In this document: positions 10,701-17,666 of the stretch, one piece after another
How the letters are laid out: each line of letters opens with the position of its first letter
Position numbering within the stretch: the first letter of the stretch is position 1
Source of the DNA: an uncultured Flavobacteriaceae bacterium
GTDB lineage: Bacteria > Bacteroidota > Bacteroidia > Flavobacteriales > Flavobacteriaceae
DNA length: 64,000 bases
Assembly: GCA_934675205.1 (NCBI GenBank)
Contig: CAKUPQ010000001.1
Coordinates: 496,001 to 560,000 of the forward strand
Direction: 5' to 3'
Notes under the pieces: model-generated
The model's input: only the letters and a program-made list of their open reading frames with translations
The model's database searches: none
What the model was told of the DNA's origin: nothing
Position numbers and translations under genes: made by a program

Positions 10701-11209
10701 TCCATATCCTGTTCCCACTTTAGCCCTAACCAAAACAGCACCGCAATAAACAAAGAAGACATTGCATAAACCTCCGCTTCAACCGCATTATACCAAAACG
10801 TATCCGAAAAAGTAAAAGCCAAACTCGCAACCAAACTTGCTCCCAAAATCATTTTTGAGTTGTTTTGGTTGAGTTCCGAGAAACTTCCGATAACTTTTCT
10901 TAAAATCATCGTAAGCGACCAAAACATAAAAAGAATCGTAAAGGCACTCGACACAGCCGAAACCATATTTACCATCAAGGCAATTTGTGAGGCATCAGTC
11001 GTAAACATCGAGAAAAATGCTCCAATCAGCTGAAATAACGGAGCACCCGGAGGGTGTCCTACTTGTAATTTTGCAGAAGTTGCAATGTATTCGGGAGTAT
11101 CCCAAAAACTGATTGTCGGTTCGACAGTCAAAGAATAGGTAACAAGTGCCACAGCAAACGAAAACCAACCCAACAGGGTATCCCATTTCTTAAAGTTGAA
11201 AGAACTCAT
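7793..11209 (-). CDS. DUF2723 (GT117-type) polytopic membrane protein
   Basis: This is an integral membrane protein of 1138 aa. The first 330 residues hold about nine hydrophobic segments and start with the family pattern LTVEPTISFWDTPEYIATSAKLQVGHPPGAP, here residues 27 onward, including an Asp/Glu pair typical of GT-C glycosyltransferases. A second hydrophobic block lies at about 570-700. The C-terminal 440 residues are mostly soluble and include TPR-like helices near the end. DUF2723 proteins are listed as glycosyltransferase family 117 and have been linked to protein or lipid glycosylation in Bacteroidota; the exact substrate here is unknown. A long hairpin (11227-11303) precedes the gene. 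Confidence 0.85.
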   Translation of the reverse strand: MSSFNFKKWDTLLGWFSFAVALVTYSLTVEPTISFWDTPEYIATSAKLQVGHPPGAPLFQLIGAFFSMFTTDASQIALMVNMVSAVSSAFTILFMFWSLTMILRKVIGSFSELNQNNSKMILGASLVASLAFTFSDTFWYNAVEAEVYAMSSLFIAVLFWLGLKWEQDMDKPGGNKWLLAISMFVGLSFGVHFMALLTIPSIGLLYYFKHYKEVTIKNFILANIAVVTVLFFVFAFLLPYTMTFFAKTEIFMVNTIGLPFNSGTIFASLLVIAFFVLGLQYTKKKNYAKANTFILCILFVFIGFSSWLMLPIRANANPPINENAPTDATELLAYYNREQYGEQKTFYGELYTEKYAGLDPDRPYVDSKPNYERDYKTGKYIIVNQYKNSVQNLDDTHKAFLPRMRSTRTPHVINYMKYTGVPDFRINPKYDFTDDVYNLDLGIDLDSLSEEEFFEVTQMLRENVQENINQFKSAYNSGRVDEEDYHQFLSNLGEVVIVEKPSLAQNIQFMIDYQFGYMFGRYLMWNFAGRQNDIQGKGDKLNGNWISGINFIDEWRLGNQSELTSDMKNNKARNAYFMIPFLFALIGLVYHAKKDWKSFYVLLVLFLFMGLALKVFLNESPFEPRERDYAVVGAFFVFAMWIAFGVYAIYELISSKLQSKVVVYGVTTLSLLAVPVLMASQNWDDHDRSGKDTALVNAKAYMDSLEENAIIFTIGDNDTFPLWYLQEVEGYRTDVKVVCTALLQTDWYIDQMKQKTYLSDGLKISFSHDQYSGGKLDGVIYSPVTDQRLPINQFLEFIHLDDPRTYKLQPNGFKLHTFPTRKISIPVDKEAVLKNGIVSEKYADQIVDTMSLDIDKGLLYINRIIMLDIIANNNWERPIYFSPGAWDDEDYLWLKDYMELDGVIYKLVPVKTAYDRKGGSVDMGYLDTEKMYDKIMTKEYEGGNRKGWFFGASGSDNIYHDVETRRNVFSYRMYFGRLAETLVAEGKPEKAKNIADLTMTHFPLEHYGLYEMTEPFIGVYYRVGEKEKARELIDKISKKYQEELTFYGSLDLREQNAFLGEVYRATAYYRNLLLIMKDHNDLELYEKSYPTFNQYNAKFKARLGTEDEPSDEIPDEELLLDSLLNSMPEHSEMEELLD

Positions 11210-11226
11210 ATATCAAGTGATTTATT

Positions 11227-11303
11227 GAAGTGGTTTAAACTTTTTTCAATTGGCTAAAAAAATGTTCATTTTTCGCTTCAATCAAAAAAGTTTAAACTAC
11301 TTC
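11227..11303 (-). repeat. Long near-perfect hairpin upstream of the DUF2723 gene
   Basis: Arms GAAGTGGTTTAAACTTTTTT (11227-11246) and AAAAAAGTTTAAACTACTTC (11284-11303) are complementary except for one G-T position. The interval also pairs partly with itself (AAAAATG/CATTTTT on the minus strand), so almost the whole 77 nt can fold. It lies 18-94 bp upstream of the start codon. It could be an untranslated-leader structure or a small dispersed inverted-repeat element. Confidence 0.6.
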
Positions 11304-11389
11304 TTTTTCGGATTACAAAGAAAACGCTTTTTTTCGTCAAAAACAGATTTTACAATAAATTTAAGGAATTGGGCATTTTTCTTTTACCT

Positions 11390-12250
11390 CTAATCAAAAA
11401 TCCAATTTAATAGCTCGTTTTGTTCAACCAAATTCCAAGAATGTGGGTGTTTATCTCCATTTGCTCTATATCCTCTGTTTTTAGTTTTAATAAATTCAAC
11501 AGAAAAATCCTTTGTTTTTAAACATTTTTCTGCTTCCAAAAGATGATAAAAATTCAATTCTTCCTTTTCTTTATTTCTGTTCGTTTTAAACCACTCAAAA
11601 TCCGATTCGGAATAAAATCGAATTTTACTGAATTTTAAATCATCTAAATTTGGTTGTGTTTTTTCTGAAACTAAAAAAGGGGAATATTTAATATAATTTT
11701 CCTTATTCTGAATTGGATTTCCAATAGAATTCTCAAAAAAATCAATTAAAAACGCAGATTCACCATTCGACTCAACATCTTTTTGTGAGCTTTTATACAA
11801 CAATTCTAAATCAAGAGGAGAATCTACAACAAATATTCCTTTCGGAATAATTTCTGTTTTATTTTGGTTTTGATAATTTCCTAAAAGCAAAGCAATATTC
11901 CCTCCACTTGAAAATCCTCCATAAAAAACATTGTGCTTATTCAGATTATTTTCTTTAAAAATGCTTTCTAATAAATCTGACAATTCCTTTTTTTCAAAAT
12001 CTTCCAAAAATAATTTTTGATTGTAGTTCAGAATTAAAGTTGTTACTTTTTTGTTTTGAATATCTTTCAGAAAATTTGCTTCCTGTTTTGTGTTTTCAAC
12101 CGAACACATAAAACAAGGAAAAATAATCAGAACTGATTTTTCGTGTTTTGATTTTTGGAGTTCATATTGTTCTGTTTTGATTTTTGAATTTGGTGAACAA
12201 GACATCAAAAGCAAAAACACAAATAACAAAGTATAAATTTTTCTTATCAT
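11390..12250 (-). CDS. Putative lipoprotein alpha/beta hydrolase
   Basis: This 286-aa protein has a lipobox (LLMSC, Cys18). The segment VFYGGFSSGGNIALLLG gives a nucleophile elbow GFSSG with Ser114. An acidic strand (FVVDSPLDLE, about 140-150) and a late His (NGDKHPHSW, near 270) could complete a catalytic triad. I do not recognise a named subfamily, so function beyond an alpha/beta-hydrolase-like envelope protein is not claimed. The gene stands alone, with about 130-180 bp of non-coding DNA on each side. Its codon use is more AT-rich than the neighbouring DUF2723 gene. Confidence 0.6.
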   Translation of the reverse strand: MIRKIYTLLFVFLLLMSCSPNSKIKTEQYELQKSKHEKSVLIIFPCFMCSVENTKQEANFLKDIQNKKVTTLILNYNQKLFLEDFEKKELSDLLESIFKENNLNKHNVFYGGFSSGGNIALLLGNYQNQNKTEIIPKGIFVVDSPLDLELLYKSSQKDVESNGESAFLIDFFENSIGNPIQNKENYIKYSPFLVSEKTQPNLDDLKFSKIRFYSESDFEWFKTNRNKEKEELNFYHLLEAEKCLKTKDFSVEFIKTKNRGYRANGDKHPHSWNLVEQNELLNWIFD

Positions 12251-12377
12251 AATAATACAGATTTATAAAAATCCTTTATGAAAACAGGCTTTTATATTTT
12301 TAATTCTAAAAAGAATCTTTTTTGTTTGATGCTCTTCTATATTTTCCTTTGCAAAAGCCTCTCAAATCGCTTTAAAA

Positions 12378-13274
12378 TCATTTTTTGGTGTTTTTCAGCA
12401 CATAAATATGCGAAGAAAACTCTTTTGAGGATATTCCTTTGAGGTTGGAGAGTAATCCGATGAAAAATGCCCTGATAAAATTCATTTTTCCGTTTTTGTA
12501 TTTTTCGGATAACAGGCTTACATAAAAACTGTCAAAATACATCGGTTTGATTTTTTGGAGTTCTATTTCCTTTTCGGAAAAAAGTTTTTTGATAGACGTT
12601 TTTGAAAAATGCCAAATGTGTCTGGGAACATCATAAGCAGCCCAAAATTCCTTATAATATTTCGCATCATACGATTTAAAATTCGGAACAGCAATGATGA
12701 TAATTCCGTTGGGTTTGGAAATTCGTTTGAGTTCTGATAATTGCTTGTCCAAATCTTCTACGTGTTCCAAAACGTGAAACATCGTAATCACATCAAAAGA
12801 ATTATCCGACAAGTTTTCCGTATTCTCCACAAACGAAACTCCCTTTTTTTGAGCTAATTCCTTTGCTTTTGAGCTTGGCTCAATTCCTGTAACTTTCCAT
12901 TTTTTGGATTGAGCATAAGCCAAAAAATCTCCTGTTCCTGCTCCGATGTCCAAAAGATTTCCTTTGCTTTTTACATAAGACGAAATCAATCGTTCCTTTT
13001 GGGATAACGTATATTGCTTTACCCAATGATAGGCTTTTTCAAATAACGAACGCTTGGAATCGGTATGCGAAATATAATCCTCGCTTTGGTAATATTTGTC
13101 TAAATTTTCGGGAATAGGAAGTGTCTGAAATAAATCGTATTCCGAATTGTATTCTAATTGAAATTCTTCTTTGGAAATAGAAAAATCTTTAATCTTACTT
13201 ATAGATTGCTTTGCTTCGTGCCTCGCAACTCCTCGCAATGACATAGAGGAGTTCTCTTGTTTATTAGAATTCAT
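12378..13274 (-). CDS. Class I SAM-dependent methyltransferase with repeat-derived N-terminus
   Basis: This is a Rossmann-fold methyltransferase (298 aa). Motif I is LLDIGAGTGDF (about 107-117), followed by FDVITMFHVLEHVED and PNGIIIIAVPN. The family-typical start YYQSEDYISHTDSKRSLFEK is at about 61-80. Residues 11-24 (MSLRGVARHEAKQS) are the translation of a REP-like repeat (13203-13242) found elsewhere in the window, so the N-terminus has been altered by repeat insertion. No downstream Met precedes the conserved core, so the start at 13274 is kept. Its ATG overlaps the stop of the upstream gene (ATGA), suggesting coupled translation. The substrate is unknown. Confidence 0.8.
   Translation of the reverse strand: MNSNKQENSSMSLRGVARHEAKQSISKIKDFSISKEEFQLEYNSEYDLFQTLPIPENLDKYYQSEDYISHTDSKRSLFEKAYHWVKQYTLSQKERLISSYVKSKGNLLDIGAGTGDFLAYAQSKKWKVTGIEPSSKAKELAQKKGVSFVENTENLSDNSFDVITMFHVLEHVEDLDKQLSELKRISKPNGIIIIAVPNFKSYDAKYYKEFWAAYDVPRHIWHFSKTSIKKLFSEKEIELQKIKPMYFDSFYVSLLSEKYKNGKMNFIRAFFIGLLSNLKGISSKEFSSHIYVLKNTKK
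13203..13242. repeat. REP-like repeat inside the methyltransferase gene
   Basis: The sequence AGATTGCTTTGCTTCG through CTCGCAATGAC is a half-copy of the repeat family seen at 13982, 14461, 16553 and 17563. It lies in frame and supplies residues 11-24 of the methyltransferase. Confidence 0.8.
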
Positions 13275-13771
13275 CGTTTACGTAAATATTCGTCTTTTAA
13301 GTTTTTGAGGTATTTGGTAGCTACATTATAGAATAACGATTTATCCGTAAGGCAGTCCTGTCCGTTTTCGTCTGTTACCGAAAGTGCCAAATACTTGCTT
13401 TGAGTAATATCCCGATTTCCTTTGGTTTCCTGAATTCTCGCTCCGTATTGCGATAAATCCAAAAACTTTTCTACCTCATCTCTCTCCAAAACCTTAATGT
13501 AAAGCCTTTCTTTCGTAGCTGTCGTAACCCAAAATTCCCTTGTCTGATATGTTGGCAACGTATATTTTTCAGCCAAAAACAACTCAATAGGTGGTGTCGT
13601 CAAATCATTCTCAAACACAAAAACATTCAGGTTTTTTGTTCCGATATTGTTGGTTGCCTCTGTCGGAACAATCAGATAATCATCAATAATGTAGCCTCCT
13701 TGTTGAATGCTTCCACAAGAAAGAAGTATTAAGATGAAAGTATTAAGTATTAAGACTTTTTTAAAGTTCAT
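13271..13771 (-). CDS. Hypothetical lipoprotein
   Basis: This 166-aa protein has a lipoprotein signal (LILLSC, Cys19). The remainder is a mixed alpha/beta domain with no motif I recognise, ending in a basic helix (VATKYLKNLKDEYLRKR). Its stop overlaps the methyltransferase start by 4 bp, so the two are probably co-transcribed. Its start overlaps by 11 bp the end of a broken small gene upstream. Confidence 0.6.
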   Translation of the reverse strand: MNFKKVLILNTFILILLSCGSIQQGGYIIDDYLIVPTEATNNIGTKNLNVFVFENDLTTPPIELFLAEKYTLPTYQTREFWVTTATKERLYIKVLERDEVEKFLDLSQYGARIQETKGNRDITQSKYLALSVTDENGQDCLTDKSLFYNVATKYLKNLKDEYLRKR

Positions 13772-13925
13772 TTCTCATTTTTTTCTGTAATTCTACTGCA
13801 TCTTCCTCAAACTTATAAATACCAAAAACAGAACGTAAAGACTTCTTTATATTCTTCTTTTTAAAACGTTACAATAAAGTGTCTGTTTCTTTTTTGGTTA
13901 TCCTTTCTTTTATCACTACTATCAT
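13761..13925 (-). pseudogene. Broken small antitoxin-like gene (one in-frame stop)
   Basis: Reading from ATG at 13925 gives MIVVIKERITKKETDTLL, a TAA stop (13871-13869), then an open frame of 35 codons ending FEEDAVELQKKMRNEL and a stop at 13761. One CAA-to-TAA change would explain the interruption. The C-terminal pattern resembles small Bacteroidota proteins, often paired with PIN-domain toxins, that end in a sequence like IQKKMRDEW. That family match is from memory and is not certain. No toxin gene is adjacent. Confidence 0.45.
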
Positions 13926-13959
13926 AAAAAATGCTTTAAAACCAATACTTCACAAAGTT

Positions 13960-13975
13960 TGTTTCACGTGAAACA
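13960..13975. promoter_or_regulatory. parS: parS-type centromere site
   Basis: TGTTTCACGTGAAACA is a perfect 16-bp palindrome identical to the widely conserved ParB-binding consensus. It is one of four such palindromes within 3.7 kb. Confidence 0.8.
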
Positions 13976-13981
13976 ACCGCT

Positions 13982-14111
13982 CTGTCATTGCGAGGAACGA
14001 AGCAATCTCAACTATTAGTTTTAGATTGCTTCACTCCACTTCGTTACGTTCGCAATGACGTTAAGTGAGATTGCCACGTCATTTCGCTACGCTACATTCC
14101 TCGCAATGACG
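13982..14111. repeat. REP-like repeat, long copy left of the GIY-YIG gene
   Basis: The unit runs GTCATTGCGAGGAACGAAG, CAATCT, spacer, AGATTGCTTC and GTTCGCAATGAC, making an imperfect hairpin. It then adds a third arm ending CATTCCTCGCAATGACG. The copy at 14461-14590 is nearly identical and in the same orientation. Confidence 0.85.
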
Positions 14112-14117
14112 AAATGC

Positions 14118-14429
14118 TTAATATCCTAATTCCATTATATCTTTAATATCATCATATAAATCATTCCATTCGGGATTTATACTGTTTATCAACGCTTCTT
14201 TTTTAGCTCTCGAACCTGCTTTTATTTGTTTTTCTCTATAAATTGCATCTCCTATTTCCTGAAAAGCCTCCCAATAAACCAATTTATACAACTTATACCG
14301 AGAAGTAAAACTCTGCTGATACCTGCCCTCTCTATGCTCCAAAATCCTTTGAGGTAAATTAGACGTTACTCCTACATACAATGTGGTGTTATTCGCATTT
14401 GTCATTATGTAAATAAAACCTGACTTCAT
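14118..14429 (-). CDS. GIY-YIG family single-domain nuclease
   Basis: This 103-aa protein is a stand-alone GIY-YIG domain. The IYIM (6-9) and LYVG (17-20) strands replace GIY and YIG, followed by Arg28, His32, a Glu near residue 55 and the typical tail AIYREKQIKAGSRAKKEALI...NPEW. It is not UvrC, which is about six times longer with HhH and UvrBC domains. The gene is bracketed by two direct REP-like repeats of about 130 bp, 6 bp and 32 bp from its ends. A role in spreading or processing those repeats is an inference. The cellular role of these short nucleases is unclear. Confidence 0.85.
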   Translation of the reverse strand: MKSGFIYIMTNANNTTLYVGVTSNLPQRILEHREGRYQQSFTSRYKLYKLVYWEAFQEIGDAIYREKQIKAGSRAKKEALINSINPEWNDLYDDIKDIMELGY

Positions 14430-14460
14430 TGTTTTTATTATTTATTCCGTATTACCCACT

Positions 14461-14590
14461 CTGTCATTGCGAGGAACGAAGCAATCTCAATGATTATTTT
14501 AGATTGCTTCACTTCGTTTCTCTACGTTCGCAATGACGTTAAGTGAGATTACCACATCATTCCGCTACGCTACATTCCTCACAATGACAG
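14461..14590. repeat. REP-like repeat, long copy right of the GIY-YIG gene
   Basis: This has the same structure and orientation as 13982-14111, with a few substitutions in the third arm (CCTCACAATGACAG). It ends 12 bp before the mnmG stop codon. Confidence 0.85.
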
Positions 14591-14601
14591 ACACACGTTT
14601 T

Positions 14602-16470
14602 CTAACGTCCCATATAAATCAAAAGCACCGAAATATCAGCTGGAGAAATCCCACTTATTCTTGAGGCTTGAGAAATAGTTACAGGACGAATCTTTTTTAG
14701 TTTCTCACGAGCTTCGTACGATAGGGATTTCACTTTATCATAATCGAAGTTTTCAGGGATTTTAGCTTCTTCTAAACGAATTAGTTTATCTGCATTGTTC
14801 TTTTCCTTTTCGATATATCCCGAATATTTAACCTGTATTTCGGCTTGTTCTAAAACCTCCTGATCAAAGTTGTTTTCGGTTACATATTCTTTTACTTTTT
14901 CAAATTTCAGCATATCCTGCAAATCCAACTGCGGACGGGAAAATACCTTAAACATCTTATCAGGCTGAACAATCGGTGCAGAGCCTTTTTCCTCCAAAAT
15001 CGGGTTTGCCTCCTCTACTTTTACGCTTGTTTCCCTGAAAAACTGAACTAAATCCTCCGATTCTTTCAGCTTTTTTTCCATTTTGCGAAGCCTGTCCTCT
15101 TTTGCCAAACCTATTTCGTAGCTCAAAGGTGTAAGCCTAAAATCTGCATTATCCTGTCTTAAAAGCGTTCTGTATTCAGCCCTCGAAGTAAACATTCGAT
15201 AGGGTTCTTCCGTTCCTTTAGTAATCAAATCATCTATCAGAACTCCGATATATGCCTCGTCCCTTTTCAAAATAAAAGGCTCTTTTTCCTGCACTTTCAG
15301 ACTTGCATTGATTCCTGCCATAAGCCCTTGAGCTCCTGCCTCCTCATAACCTGTCGTTCCGTTTATCTGTCCTGCAAAAAACAATCCCTCTACCAATTTC
15401 GTTTCGAGGGTATGCTTTAACTGCGTAGGTGGAAAATAATCGTACTCAATCGCATAACCTGCTCTGAAAAACTTCACATTCTCAAATCCCTCCACACTCC
15501 GTAAAGCCTTAAACTGCACATCTTCGGGCAATGAAGTCGAAAATCCGTTTACGTAAACCTCAACCGTATTCCAACCCTCCGGCTCAACGAAAATCTGATG
15601 TCTTTCCTTGTCTGCAAAACGATTGATTTTATCCTCAATAGACGGACAATATCTTGGTCCGATACTCTTAATTCTTCCGTTAAACATAGGGGAACGGTCA
15701 AATCCCTCACGCAACAAATTATGCACCAACTCCGAAGTATAAGTCATATAACAACTGCGTTGCTCTTTGAGTGGTCTGGTACTATCCAAATACGAAAATT
15801 TAGACGGGTTTTCATCTCCTGCCTGTTCTATCATCTTGGAATAATCAAGCGAACGTCCGTCAACTCTGGGAGGAGTTCCCGTTTTCATTCTTCCCGATTC
15901 AAAGCCTAATTTTACCAAATCTTCGGTAATTCCGTATGAAGCTCCCTCTCCTGCTCTACCTCCTCCGAATTGTTTTTCTCCAATATGAATCAATCCGTTT
16001 AAGAAAGTTCCATTAGTTAAAACTACTGTTTTTGCTTTGATTTCGATTCCTAAACTTGTAACAATTCCTGTTACTTTTCCGTTTTCGACCGTAATGCCTT
16101 TTACCATTTCCTGATAGAAATCCAAGTTAGGTGTCTGCTCCAACATCAACCTCCACTCCTCTGCAAAACGCATTCTGTCACTCTGCACCCTCGGACTCCA
16201 CATTGCAGGTCCTTTGGATTTGTTCAACATTCGGAACTGAATAGCCGTTTTATCCGAAACAATTCCCGAATAACCTCCCAAAGCATCAATTTCCCGAACA
16301 ATCTGCCCTTTTGCAATTCCTCCCATTGCAGGATTACAGCTCATTTGAGCTATGTTCTGCAAACTCATTGTTATCAGCAACGTCTTACAACCCATATTGG
16401 CAGACGAGGCAGACGCCTCCGAACCTGCGTGCCCTCCTCCTACTACTATTACATCGTATTCACTAAACAT
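14602..16470 (-). CDS. mnmG: tRNA uridine-5-carboxymethylaminomethyl modification enzyme MnmG
   Basis: MnmG (GidA) works with MnmE to install the carboxymethylaminomethyl group at U34 of certain tRNAs. The 622-aa length is normal. The FAD-binding glycine motif GGGHAGSEASASSANMG lies at about 11-27. The family signatures NPAMGGIAKGQIVREIDALGG (about 46-66) and GQINGTTGYEEAGAQG (about 368-383) are present, and the C-terminal helical domain (about 540-622) is complete. mnmG is close to the replication origin in many bacteria, which fits the parS sites around it. The region upstream carries a parS-type site and a REP-like hairpin. Confidence 0.97.
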   Translation of the reverse strand: MFSEYDVIVVGGGHAGSEASASSANMGCKTLLITMSLQNIAQMSCNPAMGGIAKGQIVREIDALGGYSGIVSDKTAIQFRMLNKSKGPAMWSPRVQSDRMRFAEEWRLMLEQTPNLDFYQEMVKGITVENGKVTGIVTSLGIEIKAKTVVLTNGTFLNGLIHIGEKQFGGGRAGEGASYGITEDLVKLGFESGRMKTGTPPRVDGRSLDYSKMIEQAGDENPSKFSYLDSTRPLKEQRSCYMTYTSELVHNLLREGFDRSPMFNGRIKSIGPRYCPSIEDKINRFADKERHQIFVEPEGWNTVEVYVNGFSTSLPEDVQFKALRSVEGFENVKFFRAGYAIEYDYFPPTQLKHTLETKLVEGLFFAGQINGTTGYEEAGAQGLMAGINASLKVQEKEPFILKRDEAYIGVLIDDLITKGTEEPYRMFTSRAEYRTLLRQDNADFRLTPLSYEIGLAKEDRLRKMEKKLKESEDLVQFFRETSVKVEEANPILEEKGSAPIVQPDKMFKVFSRPQLDLQDMLKFEKVKEYVTENNFDQEVLEQAEIQVKYSGYIEKEKNNADKLIRLEEAKIPENFDYDKVKSLSYEAREKLKKIRPVTISQASRISGISPADISVLLIYMGR

Positions 16471-16515
16471 TGTTTCGTTTGTTATTTTAAATTTTGAATG
16501 ATGAATTTTAAATTG

Positions 16516-16531
16516 TGTTCCACGTGGAACT
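16516..16531. promoter_or_regulatory. parS: parS-like palindrome upstream of mnmG
   Basis: TGTTCCACGTGGAACT differs from a perfect palindrome only at the last base. It keeps the CACGTG core and the GTT/AAC arms of the ParB consensus. It lies 46 bp upstream of the mnmG start codon. Confidence 0.7.
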
Positions 16532-16552
16532 TTTATTTTTTATTATAGATTC

Positions 16553-16622
16553 TGTCATTGCGAGGAACGAAGCAATCTTAAAATTAGATTGCTTCACTTC
16601 GTTGCTCTACGTTCGCAATGAC
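16553..16622. repeat. REP-like hairpin upstream of mnmG
   Basis: GTCATTGCGAGGAACGAAG and CAATCT are followed by a short spacer and the complementary AGATTGCTTC and GTTCGCAATGAC arms. This is the two-arm version of the long repeat. Confidence 0.85.
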
Positions 16623-16662
16623 AAAAAGTTTTAAAAATAAAAAAACCGCTTGTTAGTAGTTT

Positions 16663-16920
16663 TTACTTTTCGTTTAAATAATCCTGCCAAATTTCTGCCC
16701 ATTCATCTCTATATGCACAAGCGGAATCATAAGAAGAATATTCAACTTCTGTTATATCGTTACATTCCTGCTTTTCAAATTCGTCTGTTTCTGGGTTAGA
16801 AATATAGTCAAAACGTGTTTTATGTTCAATAGTTAAAATATTTTTTTTGACTTTAAAAAATTTTATTGTTTCTAAATTTAGCGTTACGCTTCCGTGAGTT
16901 ACGACTTTTAATGAATTCAT
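16663..16920 (-). CDS. Hypothetical protein, 85 aa
   Basis: This small acidic protein has no signal or membrane segment. The N-terminus (NSLKVVTHGSVTLNLETIKF) looks beta-rich and the C-terminus is a helix rich in Trp and aromatic residues (YRDEWAEIWQDYL). No family is recognised. It starts 4 bp after the stop of the uracil-glycosylase-like gene, so the two are probably co-transcribed. The pair sits between mnmG and ybeY, with repeats and parS-type sites on both sides, and may be an accessory insertion. Confidence 0.6.
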   Translation of the reverse strand: MNSLKVVTHGSVTLNLETIKFFKVKKNILTIEHKTRFDYISNPETDEFEKQECNDITEVEYSSYDSACAYRDEWAEIWQDYLNEK

Positions 16921-16924
16921 AATT

Positions 16925-17515
16925 TTATTTAAGTTTTTTGATTTCTGAAATTAGTTGTTCTGCTACTTTTTTGATTTCTTCCTCCTTTACCAATTTTAAA
17001 TGTTTAGTCTTACAAATAACCATATTTTTAAACATTTCAGGTTCTGAAGCTAACTTTTTTTCTATGAATTTAGTCGGTTTTCTACCGTGAATAAATAATG
17101 CTTTTGGCTTAATTGTATTAAGTAAAAAAGAAAAAATTTCAGTATTCTTATCACTTTTTTTCAATGAATTTTCATCTGGTGTAGCCACACTATAAACATT
17201 AGTTTCTAAACATTTGAAATCACCAAAAATTTCATTAACAAGCATTTCTATTTTTTTGCGTGTCGGACTGATTTCTTTTTTACCTTGTGCTTTTCTTTCA
17301 TTTTTATATTCTTCAAACCATCTTGCTTTATCAAACTTATTTCCATTCCAATAATCAAGAAAATTCGTATCAGAGGAAGTTGCAGGATTTATACCAATAA
17401 TGAATATTTCACATTCAAGCGGATAACCGTCACAAATAAAAGGTCTTAAATTAGGAAATTTTTCGATTCGCTTTTGTAATTCACTTTTAAATTCAGAATT
17501 TGACATATTTATCAT
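16925..17515 (-). CDS. Uracil-DNA-glycosylase-superfamily-like protein
   Basis: This 196-aa protein has a motif IFIIGINPATSS (about 32-43) that resembles the water-activating GxNP loop of MUG/TDG-type glycosylases. A later ALFIHGRKPT (about 145-154) could supply the second catalytic loop. The fold assignment is tentative, and a DNA-repair role is inferred only from these loops. A second ATG at 17506 (MSNSEF) is an equally plausible start; no clear ribosome-binding site decides. The neighbour downstream is a small hypothetical gene. Confidence 0.55.
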   Translation of the reverse strand: MINMSNSEFKSELQKRIEKFPNLRPFICDGYPLECEIFIIGINPATSSDTNFLDYWNGNKFDKARWFEEYKNERKAQGKKEISPTRKKIEMLVNEIFGDFKCLETNVYSVATPDENSLKKSDKNTEIFSFLLNTIKPKALFIHGRKPTKFIEKKLASEPEMFKNMVICKTKHLKLVKEEEIKKVAEQLISEIKKLK

Positions 17516-17562
17516 TAATTTTATTATCTAATAAAACAAATCTACAAAAACATTTTAACAAA

Positions 17563-17587
17563 AGATTGCTTCGTTCCTCGCAATGAC
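17563..17587. repeat. REP-like repeat, half copy
   Basis: AGATTGCTTCGTTCCTCGCAATGAC without its partner arm lies between the glycosylase-like gene and ybeY. Confidence 0.8.
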
Positions 17588-17618
17588 AGGCACACACCTC
17601 TTAATAACTATACCTAAA

Positions 17619-17634
17619 AGTTCCACGTGGAACA
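17619..17634. promoter_or_regulatory. parS: parS-like palindrome
   Basis: AGTTCCACGTGGAACA matches the ParB-site pattern except at its first base. It lies 33 bp beyond the ybeY stop codon. Confidence 0.7.
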
Positions 17635-17666
17635 TTCAAAATTTAAAATTCATCATTCAAAATAAT

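Larger units (their letters stand above)
13772..14117. other. Gene-poor interval holding a broken gene, a parS site and a repeat
   Basis: This interval has no intact gene. It contains most of the broken antitoxin-like frame, a perfect parS palindrome (13960-13975) and the first long REP-like copy (13982-14111). Confidence 0.7.

Noticed and set aside
14118..14429. UvrC excinuclease fragment
   Set aside because: The protein is a complete single-domain GIY-YIG enzyme with its own C-terminal motif; no UvrB-interaction or HhH domain remains are nearby.
13982..14590. CRISPR array
   Set aside because: There are only two long repeats with a gene between them, no regular spacers and no cas genes.
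13982..14590. Insertion sequence with terminal repeats
   Set aside because: The flanking repeats are direct, not inverted, the gene is not a transposase, and no target duplication is evident.
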